A DNA stretch of 35,651 nt from Candidatus Pelagibacterales bacterium. Lineage in GTDB: Bacteria; Pseudomonadota; Alphaproteobacteria; Pelagibacterales; AG-422-B15. The translations under genes were made by a program, and so were the position numbers. The stretch spans positions 1 to 35,651 of the forward strand of contig JAQWTH010000021.1 in NCBI GenBank assembly GCA_029242795.1. Reading direction: 5' to 3'. Below are positions 1 to 7,517 of this stretch, one piece after another (position 1 is the stretch's first letter; each line of letters opens with the position of its first letter). The notes beneath the pieces were generated by a model. The model had not been told where the DNA came from. It worked only from the letters and a program-made list of their open reading frames with translations, and searched no databases.

Positions 1-735
1 GATACTATTTTCTTTTTTAAATTCTGAAGCAAGGTATTCTAATATCCTAGCATCAAAATCTTCGCCTCCCAGGAAAGTATCGCCGTTAGTAGATTTAACT
101 TCAAAAACACCATCACCGATCTCAAGAATGGAAACATCAAAAGTACCCCCACCTAAGTCATATACAGCAATAGTTTTACCATCTTTTTTATCGAGACCAT
201 ATGCAAGAGCAGCTGCAGTAGGCTCATTAACAATTCTCTCAACTTCAAGTCCAGCAATTTTACCAGCATCTTTAGTTGCTTGTCTTTGAGCATCATTAAA
301 ATAGGCTGGAACAGTAATTACAGCCTTATCAACTTTTTCACCAAGATATCTTTCAGCATCTTCTTTTAATTTTTGAAGTATGAATGCTGAAATTTGAGAT
401 GGAGAATATTTTTCGTTATTCGCCTCTACCCAAGCATCACCACTTTCAGCCTTAATAATTTTGAACGGAACCATTTCAGCATCTTTTTGGACTGTTGGAT
501 CATTGAATGATCTACCTATAAGTCTTTTGATGGCAAATAGAGTATTTTCGGGATTTGTAACACCCTGTCTTTTTGCAGGTTGTCCAACCATTTTTTCTGA
601 GTTTTCGTCAAACCCTACGATTGATGGCGTTGTTCTTGCTCCTTCAGAGTTTTCAATTACTTTAGAATTCTTTCCGTCCATAATTGAAATACAACAATTT
701 GTTGTACCTAAATCTATCCCGATAACCTTACTCAT
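1..735 (-). CDS. dnaK: Chaperone DnaK (Hsp70), N-terminal part, cut by window edge
   Basis: ATP-dependent cytosolic chaperone that binds unfolded peptides and works with GrpE and DnaJ. I translated the minus strand from ATG at 735 without interruption for 245 codons to the edge; the full protein should be about 640 residues. Phosphate-1 motif [10 protein letters not shown] lies at residues 6-15 and phosphate-2 motif [10 protein letters not shown] begins at residue 193, essentially the E. coli spacing, so the nucleotide-binding domain is intact. The substrate-binding domain lies outside the window. An AAGGA stretch a few bases before the ATG is a fair ribosome-binding site. The gene follows grpE on the same strand after a 121-base gap with its own candidate promoter. 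dnaJ is expected further left but cannot be seen. Confidence 0.98.
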   Translation of the reverse strand, partial: MSKVIGIDLGTTNCCISIMDGKNSKVIENSEGARTTPSIVGFDENSEKMVGQPAKRQGVTNPENTLFAIKRLIGRSFNDPTVQKDAEMVPFKIIKAESGDAWVEANNEKYSPSQISAFILQKLKEDAERYLGEKVDKAVITVPAYFNDAQRQATKDAGKIAGLEVERIVNEPTAAALAYGLDKKDGKTIAVYDLGGGTFDVSILEIGDGVFEVKSTNGDTFLGGEDFDARILEYLASEFKKENSI

Positions 736-762
736 ATTTGATCCTTAATATTGTTTGACTTA

Positions 763-791
763 TATATAGGTAGTACATATCTGCACTACAA
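763..791 (-). promoter_or_regulatory. Candidate sigma-70-like promoter for dnaK
   Basis: On the minus strand TTGTAG (791-786) and TATATA (768-763) are separated by 17 bases, in the grpE-dnaK gap and about 28 bases before the dnaK ATG. I see no RpoH-like CTTGAA/CCCAT pair and no CIRCE palindrome. A short hairpin (770-789) overlaps it. The call rests only on base matches. Confidence 0.3.
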
Positions 792-856
792 CCCCCATTA
801 GACACAAAATTAAAAGAAAATTTGATATAAAAAAAACAACTATATTATTGAAAAAA

Positions 857-1447
857 TTAGCTTTTTTTTGATTTGAAAACTCCTACCATCGCAGGCCTTA
901 AAAGTCTGTCGCCAATTGTATACCCATCTTGTATTACTTCTGAAATTTTTCCAGACTCGGAATCTTTACCTTCAACTTCAAACATTGCCTGATGTAAATT
1001 TGGGTCAAATGGCTCATCTATAGTATTAATCTTATCAATCTTAAATTTTTCTAATGAGCTGATTAATTGTTTTTCTGTTAGTTCAATTCCTTCTACAAAA
1101 GTGGATAGAGCGTTTTTATCTTCTTTTTTATCTTCAATTGACTTTATAGCTCTTTGCAGATTATCAACAACAGCGAGTATTTCTTTGGCAAAATTAGAAA
1201 CTATATAATTCCCTAGATCTTCTTTTTCTCTTTCTAATCTTCTTCTTAAGTTTTCACTGTCTGCAAGGGTTCTGAGGACTTGTTCTTGAGCTTCGGCAAG
1301 TTTTTCTTCAATAGATTTTTCTTCACTTAGATTTTCATTTTTATCATTACTGTCGTTGTCATTGATCATTTTTTCTTGATCAAGATCAGTCATTTCTGTA
1401 TCTAAATTTTTTTTATCTTTCTCGTTTTTTTTATCTTTTTTTGTCAT
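857..1447 (-). CDS. grpE: GrpE, nucleotide exchange factor for DnaK
   Basis: Cochaperone dimer that releases ADP from DnaK in the cytosol. The protein has 196 residues, normal for the family. Residues 1-50 are a low-complexity Lys/Asp/Glu/Asn tail. A long helical segment follows, with ADSENLRRRLEREKED from residue 62. The C-terminal beta domain has FDPNLHQAM (137-145) and GYTIGDRLLRPAMVGV (165-180), the conserved DnaK-contacting region. It is the first gene of the grpE-dnaK unit and is divergent from rph across 89 bases. In many alphaproteobacteria hrcA sits between rph and grpE; here there is no room for it. No Shine-Dalgarno sequence precedes the ATG. Confidence 0.97.
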   Translation of the reverse strand: MTKKDKKNEKDKKNLDTEMTDLDQEKMINDNDSNDKNENLSEEKSIEEKLAEAQEQVLRTLADSENLRRRLEREKEDLGNYIVSNFAKEILAVVDNLQRAIKSIEDKKEDKNALSTFVEGIELTEKQLISSLEKFKIDKINTIDEPFDPNLHQAMFEVEGKDSESGKISEVIQDGYTIGDRLLRPAMVGVFKSKKS

Positions 1448-1478
1448 AGGGAGAAAATATATTTTTTAATTCAATTAA

Positions 1479-1507
1479 CATGTAATGATCTATATAATTT
1501 TCGTCAA
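1479..1507 (-). promoter_or_regulatory. Candidate grpE promoter
   Basis: Minus-strand TTGACG (1507-1502) is followed after 17 bases by TACATG (1484-1479), a strong -35 with a poor -10, about 30 bases before the grpE ATG. It interleaves with the candidate rph -10 box on the other strand, so the two divergent units share a compact promoter region. Confidence 0.3.
1493..1498 (+). promoter_or_regulatory. Candidate -10 box for rph-rdgB
   Basis: A perfect TATAAT hexamer lies 38 bases before the rph ATG in the grpE/rph divergent gap. The -35 candidate 17 bases upstream (TTCAAT) is weak. It is the only good -10 match on this strand in the gap. Confidence 0.3.
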
Positions 1508-1536
1508 TAGGTGAAAAAAATGTTTTTATTAAATGA

Positions 1537-2250
1537 ATGAGAAAAAATAGAAAAATAAACGAGTTAAGGAAAATAGAGATAATTCCTAATTTTTCACCAA
1601 ATGCTGAAGGGTCATGTTTGATTAAGTGTGGAGAAACTCACGTTCTTTGTAACGCTTCAGTAGATGAAAATATACCACGTTGGTTGAAAGGACAAGATAG
1701 AGGGTGGATTACTGCTGAATATGGAATGTTGCCAAGATCGACGCTTGATAGAATGAATAGAGAGTCAAAGCTTGGAAAACAATCAGGTAGAACTCAAGAA
1801 ATTCAGAGGCTGATTGGTCGATCGTTAAGATCAGTTACGGATCTACATAAGTTAAAAAATTATCAAGTCATTATTGATTGTGATGTTTTGCAAGCTGATG
1901 GCGGAACACGAACTGCTGCTATAACGGGTGCATTTATAGCTCTAAAACTGTGTATTAATAAATTAATTAAACAAAAAAAGATTAAATCTGATCCAATAAC
2001 TGAAAGCTTAGCAGCCATTAGTTGTGGTGTAATTGAAAATGAAACTTATCTTGATCTTGATTATAGTGAAGATCTAGGTGCTGAAGTAGATGCAAATTTT
2101 GTGATTACAGAAAATGAAAAATTAGTTGAGATACAGATGACTTCTGAAGAAAGGCTATGCAGTGAAGATAATTTTCAGCAAATGTTAACTATAGCAAAAA
2201 ATGGTATAAAGCAGTTAATAGAGATACAAAAAAAAATACTTTCTAATTAA
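1537..2250 (+). CDS. rph: Ribonuclease PH
   Basis: Phosphorolytic 3'-5' exoribonuclease that trims tRNA 3' ends, releasing nucleoside diphosphates. The protein has 237 residues, normal length. It shows AEGSCL near residue 23, GWITAEYGMLPR (57-68), KQSGRTQEIQRLIGRSLR (81-98) and DCDVLQADGGTRTAAITGA (114-132), the conserved RNase PH core and phosphate-binding region. The N-terminus is slightly shorter than the usual MRPxGR form but aligns from the first ATG. It heads a two-gene unit with rdgB, whose ATG is six bases after the rph stop. rph-rdgB divergent from the heat-shock genes is a standard alphaproteobacterial arrangement. Confidence 0.97.
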   Translation: MRKNRKINELRKIEIIPNFSPNAEGSCLIKCGETHVLCNASVDENIPRWLKGQDRGWITAEYGMLPRSTLDRMNRESKLGKQSGRTQEIQRLIGRSLRSVTDLHKLKNYQVIIDCDVLQADGGTRTAAITGAFIALKLCINKLIKQKKIKSDPITESLAAISCGVIENETYLDLDYSEDLGAEVDANFVITENEKLVEIQMTSEERLCSEDNFQQMLTIAKNGIKQLIEIQKKILSN

Positions 2251-2256
2251 TCAAAT

Positions 2257-2853
2257 ATGAAAGAAATTGTAATAGCCTCTCATAATGATGGAAAAGTTGA
2301 GGAAATAAGAGGTCTTTTAAAAAAATATAAATTCAAAATTTTTTCGCTTAAAAAATTTTCACATATTGAGCCAAAAGAGAATGGTAAAACTTTTATAGAA
2401 AACTCAGTTGTCAAAGCTGTAAGCGCTCTAAAAATTACTGGATTACCATCTATTTCAGATGATAGCGGCCTATGTATTCCTGCATTAAATAATGATCCTG
2501 GCATTTACTCAGCTAGGTGGGCTGGTAAAGGAAAAAATTTTGATTTAGCGGCAAAAAAAATTGAAAAAAAATTATTTGAAAAATTTAAAAATAAACAAAA
2601 ATTATTTAAAGCCTTCTTTTGTTGTGCGTTAACCATTGCATTGCCTGATGGAACAATAAAGTCATTTGAAGGAAAAGTCTTTGGAACGCTTCAGTTTCCA
2701 CCGAAAGGAGAGAATGGTTTTGGATATGATCCAATATTTATTCCAAAAGGATATAAAAAAACTTTTGGAGAAATGAAGTACTCATTTAAAGAAAGAATTA
2801 GCCATAGGCAGAAAGCTTTTAAAAAATTACAAAATTTTATTTCTAAAATTTAA
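2257..2853 (+). CDS. rdgB: RdgB/HAM1 dITP/XTP pyrophosphatase
   Basis: House-cleaning enzyme that hydrolyses ITP, dITP and XTP to monophosphates and pyrophosphate, keeping deaminated purines out of nucleic acids. The protein has 198 residues. The substrate loop SHNDGKVEEI is at 8-17, the catalytic/metal segment SDDSGL at 67-72 is followed by PGIYSARWAG, and GFGYDP (154-159) and SHRQKAF (182-188) complete the family signature. It is translated after rph with a 6-base gap. Its stop TAA overlaps the stop of the convergent lipoprotein gene in a TTAA palindrome. hemW, often next in alphaproteobacteria, is not present here. Confidence 0.96.
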   Translation: MKEIVIASHNDGKVEEIRGLLKKYKFKIFSLKKFSHIEPKENGKTFIENSVVKAVSALKITGLPSISDDSGLCIPALNNDPGIYSARWAGKGKNFDLAAKKIEKKLFEKFKNKQKLFKAFFCCALTIALPDGTIKSFEGKVFGTLQFPPKGENGFGYDPIFIPKGYKKTFGEMKYSFKERISHRQKAFKKLQNFISKI

Positions 2854-4148
2854 TTTTTAATCTTTATAATTTTTTCATTTTTAATTCTGTATAGTGCTAG
2901 CTTTCTTTCTACTACTCCGTCCTCATTAAACTTGAACATTCCAGTTAGTCCACTAAAGCCCATTTCAGTTAAAATATTTTCCTTATTTATTCTAAGATTC
3001 TGATTATTTAAACTTGAAATAATTCCAACAGCATCGAATCCGTATATTGCAATTGGATGAGGAACTTCATTATATAAAGTTTGATAGAGATCATTGAATA
3101 TTTTTGTCTTATCTTTTTCTAATGAGACAAAAATAGAATTATCTAATCCAGGCTCCTTTATTATTGCATCCTTGTTCCAAAGTGAAGTTCCAAAATATTG
3201 AATTTTTTTTGGATCTACGTCATAATATGGCAGCGTTGAACTTAAAAGAGATAATTGCTGAAAGCTCTCCACTGCAATATAAAGAGAGTCAAACTTTAAG
3301 TCCCCATATGTATCATTTCTTTGTAAAACTTTGATTTCTTTTTTCGATTTTTCTGTATTTTCTTTTTTTAGTAATTCTATTTTATCTAATAAATTTTGAC
3401 TTCTATTGTCGTAATCAGATATTAGTTTAGCAACTTCATAGAAATTAGGATTTTTTGGATCAAAAAAAACTTTAGACAAAATACTTATATCTTTATTTAA
3501 TGTCGAATATTCAAAATGTTGAATGACAGTATTACCGTAAATATTTTCAGGTGCAATTATTGCAAACTTTTTTAAATTATTATTTTCTGCATAATTAATT
3601 ATTGATTTAATTTCGTCTTTTAGTGTTAACCCACTGATAAAAATATTTTCATTTGCAATATTTAAATTATTAGAAAAAGTTATAGTTTGAATCTTATTGC
3701 CAGAAGAGAGAGATTTTAGTTCATTAACCTTATCAGAGAAAACTGGACCAAGAATAATATCAATATTCAAATCCAAAAATTCGTAATATGATTTTGTGAC
3801 ACCCTCAATAGATGATGTATCCCTAACAAATATTTTAATATTTTTATTTTGTGTTTTATAAAGAGCAAGATGTATGGCATTTAATAGAGACTTTCCTATT
3901 CTATAATTTTGACCTTTCATGGGCAGTAATAGACCAACTCTTATTTCTTCATTTTCCTCAAATTCTGTTTTTGTGATGGGAAAATCACTTAATGTTTTTT
4001 CAATATTAGAGTTATTATTTAAGACTTTTGTTGTAGATTGGGTTGTTTGACAACTTAAGGCAATTAAAGAACTAAATATTATTAGGTAAAGAGTTTTTGT
4101 TATTTTCTTTTTTATATGAGTACAAAATTTAATTTCGAGTATATTCAT
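2850..4148 (-). CDS. Penicillin-binding-protein activator LpoA-like lipoprotein
   Basis: Likely an outer-membrane lipoprotein of the LpoA/YraM family, with a type-1 periplasmic-binding fold; family members stimulate peptidoglycan synthases. The protein has 432 residues. A basic N-region and hydrophobic stretch (about 19-32) end in ALSC with Cys33, a weak lipobox. After a low-complexity linker, VGLLLPMKGQNYRIGKSLLNA starts the binding-protein domain near residue 73. A second lobe continues to the C-terminus with IYGFDAVGIISS. It is shorter than E. coli LpoA, as expected without the TPR domain. Divergence from rsmI matches the E. coli yraM/yraL layout. The first 33 bases overlap rsmI. Function is inferred from fold and position; it could also be a generic Leu/Ile/Val-binding-like protein. 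Confidence 0.8.
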   Translation of the reverse strand: MNILEIKFCTHIKKKITKTLYLIIFSSLIALSCQTTQSTTKVLNNNSNIEKTLSDFPITKTEFEENEEIRVGLLLPMKGQNYRIGKSLLNAIHLALYKTQNKNIKIFVRDTSSIEGVTKSYYEFLDLNIDIILGPVFSDKVNELKSLSSGNKIQTITFSNNLNIANENIFISGLTLKDEIKSIINYAENNNLKKFAIIAPENIYGNTVIQHFEYSTLNKDISILSKVFFDPKNPNFYEVAKLISDYDNRSQNLLDKIELLKKENTEKSKKEIKVLQRNDTYGDLKFDSLYIAVESFQQLSLLSSTLPYYDVDPKKIQYFGTSLWNKDAIIKEPGLDNSIFVSLEKDKTKIFNDLYQTLYNEVPHPIAIYGFDAVGIISSLNNQNLRINKENILTEMGFSGLTGMFKFNEDGVVERKLALYRIKNEKIIKIKN

Positions 4149-5009
4149 GAGCTTTTAAATAATTCAAGTATTGAAGCAGGATTATATATTATTGCAACAC
4201 CTATAGGAAATTTGTCTGATATTACTATAAGAGCTCTTAATATCCTCGCCTCATCCAAATTGGTTTATTGTGAAGATACACGTGTCAGTAAAAAGCTAAC
4301 TTCAAAATATGGTATAAATTGTAAATTAAAGCCTTTCCATAAATTTAATTCAAAATCCTTGATACCTGAAATAATTGAAAAGTTGGAAAATAATGAAATA
4401 ATTTCACTCATTTCTGATGCTGGAACTCCTTTAATCTCTGACCCTGGTTATGATTTGATAAATAAATGAATAGAGAGAAATATTCGATTTTATTCAATTC
4501 CTGGTGCGTCATCTGTAATAGGCTCCCTTATTGCCTCTGGTATGCCAACAAATAATTTTACTTTTTTAGGGTTTGTTCCACGAGTAAAAAAAGATAAGAA
4601 AATTTTTTTTGAAATAATTAATTCGTCTTTAGCAACATCAATTTTTTATGAATCACCAAAGAGAATAAAGCCCTCGATTAATTTGTGTAGTGAAATAATC
4701 AAAAATAGAAAAATTTCTATAGTTCGAGAACTAACAAAAAAAAATGAAGAAATTATCAATGGTGACATTATTTCTGTGAAAAAGTTATTAGATAAAAGAG
4801 AAGAAATAAAAGGAGAAATAACAATACTTATTGAGCCCACTAAAGAAACAAGAAAAGAATATGATGATTTTTTTTTAATAAAAAAAATTAAGAAAGAATT
4901 AACTAAAAATAAACCACTTTCTCAAATATCTGCTGAAATTTCAGACACATATAATGTATCGAAGAGAAGAGTTTACCAGTTATGTCTTGACCTAAAAGAC
5001 AAATTTTAA
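4116..5009 (+). pseudogene. rsmI: rsmI (16S rRNA C1402 2'-O-methyltransferase) with an in-frame TGA
   Basis: SAM-dependent enzyme that 2'-O-methylates C1402 of 16S rRNA. The reading frame runs 297 codons, but codon 118 (4467-4469) is TGA. Before it are GLYIIATPIGNLSDITIRAL, CEDTR and ISDAGTPLISDPGYDLINK. After it, in the same frame, are FYSIPGASS, LIASGMPTNNFTFLGFVPR, FYESPKRI, a RELTKK segment and GEITILIEP, ending at TAA 5009. Nothing else is damaged and no frameshift is needed. E. coli RsmI has Cys at the aligned position, so one base change from TGT or TGC explains the TGA. The 5' part alone would give 117 residues; the next in-frame ATG is at 4542 (155 residues). Options are a recent nonsense mutation, sequence or assembly error, or stop readthrough. 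Confidence 0.85.
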
Positions 5010-5047
5010 ATCTATTTAGTTTTTAAGAACTGCTGTATATTTAGAAC

Positions 5048-5635
5048 ATGATAAAAATATTTATTTCTTTAAGTATATTACTTATCTTTACAGGATGTGC
5101 TCAAATAGCTGTTGGAGGAATTTCGAAGAGTGTAATGATTGCTAAAGAAGAAAGAACAGTTGGTACATTTATTGATGATACTTTAATTGCAGCTAAACTT
5201 AAAAATTTATACTTTAATAATAATGAGAAAATATTTTTTAATGTTGATGTAGAAGTTAATGAAGGACGTGTATTACTTATAGGTACTGTTGAAACAAGCG
5301 ACATTCGTATAGAAGCTACAAAACTAGCTTGGGGTATTAGTGATGTTGTGACTGTCATTAATGAAATTCAGATTTCAGATAATGATAATATATTAGATTA
5401 TGCTGATGACTTAGTAATTACTACTAAAATAAATGCTAAGCTTCTTATCGATAAAGAAATTAATAATTTAAACTATAATATTGATACAGTTAATAAGATT
5501 GTTTATGTAATCGGGATTGCTCAAAATAAAAATGAGTTAGCAAATGTCATAGATGTTATTAACAGTGTGTATGGTGTTAAAGAAGTTATTAATTATGTTA
5601 GATTAAAAGAAGACCCCATACAAAATGCTGGTTAG
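5048..5635 (+). CDS. BON-domain lipoprotein, DolP/YraP-like
   Basis: Probable outer-membrane lipoprotein with two BON domains; the family member DolP supports envelope integrity. The protein has 195 residues. The signal sequence MIKIFISLSILLIFTGC gives a lipobox FTGC with Cys17. BON1 spans about 41-108 (TLIAAKLKNLYF, then VNEGRVLLIGTVET) and BON2 about 120-186 (ITTKINAKLL, then KIVYVIGIAQN). A Gly in each repeat follows the usual BON pattern. It lies 38 bases after rsmI and overlaps gshB by 11 bases, so it is probably co-transcribed with gshB. In E. coli dolP lies in the yraM-yraN-diaA-yraP cluster next to rsmI, which supports the assignment. Confidence 0.85.
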   Translation: MIKIFISLSILLIFTGCAQIAVGGISKSVMIAKEERTVGTFIDDTLIAAKLKNLYFNNNEKIFFNVDVEVNEGRVLLIGTVETSDIRIEATKLAWGISDVVTVINEIQISDNDNILDYADDLVITTKINAKLLIDKEINNLNYNIDTVNKIVYVIGIAQNKNELANVIDVINSVYGVKEVINYVRLKEDPIQNAG

Positions 5636-6551
5636 TTTTCAAATTGATCACCCAGATTCTCTAAATTATAAAACAGATAGTACACTTCCAATGATCTTAG
5701 AGTCTCAAAAAAGAGGTTTCAAAAATTATGTGTTTCAACCTCAAAATGTATTTATGAATAATAAAGGCATATTCGCTTATGCCAATCAAATCAAATTTAA
5801 ATCTCAATCACTTAATAGTTTTATTATCTCAAATGAAAAAATTTTAAACTTAAATAATTGCAAGTTTTTGTTCATCCGCCAAGACCCTCCCTTTGATATG
5901 ACGTATATTACTTCGTTACATCTATTGGAGCTTTTAAGTAAAAAAGTAAGGATTGTAAATGATCCTAAAGGTATAAGAAATGCTCCTGAAAAAATCCTTA
6001 TGCTACAATTTACAAAAATTATTCCACCAACACTTATTACTAGATCACTCAATGAAATAGAAAAATTTTCAAATAATTATAGTTCATTAATTATTAAGCC
6101 GTTGTATGGAAATGGTGGCGAAAGTGTTTTTCTATTAGAAAAAAAAGATAAAAATTTCAATCAAATAGTTGAAAACTTTTTAAATAAAAGTTCAGAGCCT
6201 TTTATACTTCAAAAATTTATTCCTGAAGTTAAAAAAGGTGATAAGCGAGTATTAATTGTTAATGGAAAACCTGTTGCAGCGGTTCGACGTATTCCAAAAA
6301 TTAATGATATTAGATCTAATATTCATGTAGGCGGTACTGTACTTAAAACGAATTTAACTAAAAATGACCTAAAAATATGCGATACTATTAAAGATGAATT
6401 AATTAAAAATAAACTTTTTTTTGTTGGTATTGACATAATTGGAAATTATTTAACTGAAATAAATGTAACCTCTCCAACATGTATACAAGAAATAAAAAAA
6501 CTTAGTAAGATAGATGTCTCAAGAAAAATTTGGGACGAACTTCTTTTATAA
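5625..6551 (+). CDS. gshB: Glutathione synthetase
   Basis: ATP-grasp ligase that joins gamma-glutamylcysteine and glycine to make glutathione. The protein has 308 residues, near the family's 310-320. Conserved segments are DSTLPMILESQKRG near residue 18, RQDPPFDMTY (85-94), VNDPKGIRNAPEKI (111-124), KPLYGNGGESVF (158-169, ATP-binding loop), GDKRVL (205-210), RSNIHVGG (230-237) and GIDIIGNYLTEINVTSPT (268-285). The ATG at 5625 lies inside the 3' end of the BON gene (11-base overlap), indicating coupling. gshB after rsmI is a common alphaproteobacterial order, usually with yraN between, which is missing here. Confidence 0.96.
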   Translation: MLVSFQIDHPDSLNYKTDSTLPMILESQKRGFKNYVFQPQNVFMNNKGIFAYANQIKFKSQSLNSFIISNEKILNLNNCKFLFIRQDPPFDMTYITSLHLLELLSKKVRIVNDPKGIRNAPEKILMLQFTKIIPPTLITRSLNEIEKFSNNYSSLIIKPLYGNGGESVFLLEKKDKNFNQIVENFLNKSSEPFILQKFIPEVKKGDKRVLIVNGKPVAAVRRIPKINDIRSNIHVGGTVLKTNLTKNDLKICDTIKDELIKNKLFFVGIDIIGNYLTEINVTSPTCIQEIKKLSKIDVSRKIWDELLL

Positions 6552-6556
6552 TTTTT

Positions 6557-7516
6557 ATGAGTATCCAATCTACAGTTCTTAATTTCTTTCTAAAGAAATT
6601 TGTAAAAAATACAAAACCTTCTCCAGATAAGTATTCCTATCAAGATATGAGAGATTTAATGAATAATAGTTTCGAAATGGGTGAAAAGAATTTTATTGAA
6701 AAACTTATCATCAAATCAACTTTTGCTAATAGAAGTTCTAGTATTAAAATAACCGAAACTGTTTTAGACGGTATTAGAACACTTAAAATAACGAGAGACG
6801 ATAGTCAGAAAGAAAAATGTATTTTATATTTTCATGGTGGTGGATATATTGCAGGTTCACCAGAGACTCATCTAAACCTTCTTAAAGAAATATATAATAA
6901 TTCAAAAATCACAATATATGCGATTGATTATTCTCTTTCTCCTGAAAGTAAGTTTCCTCTAGCGTTAAATGAAGCAGTAAGAAGTTACGCTGCTTTGAGA
7001 GATTTGGGGTATCAAGCAAATAATATTATAATTGGTGGAGACTCAGCGGGTGGAAATTTATCATTAGTTTGCACGCTTAAACTTCAGGAAAATAATCAAG
7101 AACTTCCGTCAAAACTTTTTTTACTCTCTCCATGGACAGATCTAACTGCTTCGGGCAAAAGTATAGAGTCAAATTCGATTAGTGATCCATATCTTTCTTA
7201 TGATGATTTTCATTTAACCAAAAAATCAATGAAAAAAGTTGCTGAGACTTGGTATGCCACAGGTCACAATATTACTGATAAATTTATCTCACCACTGTTT
7301 GCGGAATATCATAATTTTCCTGAAACACTAATACAAGTCAGTGATATTGAAGTTCTCCTAAGTGATTCAGTGGATCTCGAGAGAAAAATGACATCAAGCA
7401 ATAATAATGTTGTTATTAGTATCTACAAAAATGTACCTCATGTTTGGCAAATATTTGGATTTTTACCCGAGACTAAAGAAGCAATAAGAGAGATAGGTAA
7501 TTTTATAAATAATTAA
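6557..7516 (+). CDS. Alpha/beta hydrolase, hormone-sensitive-lipase (fold-3) family esterase
   Basis: Serine carboxylesterase of unknown substrate. With the ATG at 6557, five bases after the gshB stop, the protein has 319 residues; an in-frame TTG at 6530 would add nine residues but lies within gshB and is less likely. Visible are the oxyanion-hole motif HGGGY (93-97), nucleophile motif GDSAGG with Ser163, a probable catalytic Asp283 (SDIEVLL) and His305 (PHVWQIF). DYSLSPESKFPLAL is the typical HSL segment between the first two motifs. No signal peptide is evident, so it is probably cytosolic. It meets the malic enzyme gene tail to tail with one base between them. The substrate cannot be told from sequence. 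Confidence 0.9.
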   Translation: MSIQSTVLNFFLKKFVKNTKPSPDKYSYQDMRDLMNNSFEMGEKNFIEKLIIKSTFANRSSSIKITETVLDGIRTLKITRDDSQKEKCILYFHGGGYIAGSPETHLNLLKEIYNNSKITIYAIDYSLSPESKFPLALNEAVRSYAALRDLGYQANNIIIGGDSAGGNLSLVCTLKLQENNQELPSKLFLLSPWTDLTASGKSIESNSISDPYLSYDDFHLTKKSMKKVAETWYATGHNITDKFISPLFAEYHNFPETLIQVSDIEVLLSDSVDLERKMTSSNNNVVISIYKNVPHVWQIFGFLPETKEAIREIGNFINN

Positions 7517-7517
7517 T

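Noticed and set aside
461-748. A 95-codon plus-strand ORF at the left end
   Set aside because: It is antisense to dnaK, whose minus-strand frame is fully conserved, so it is a shadow frame.
4467-4469. Genome-wide reassignment of UGA to tryptophan
   Set aside because: Conserved tryptophans throughout the window use TGG, and TGA correctly ends murJ, trpS, tsaB, infB and fabB.
4467-4515. Selenocysteine insertion at the rsmI TGA
   Set aside because: The bases after the TGA do not form a bacterial SECIS-like hairpin with a GGUC-type loop at the right distance, only a 5-pair GAATA/TATTC stem. RsmI is not a known selenoprotein.
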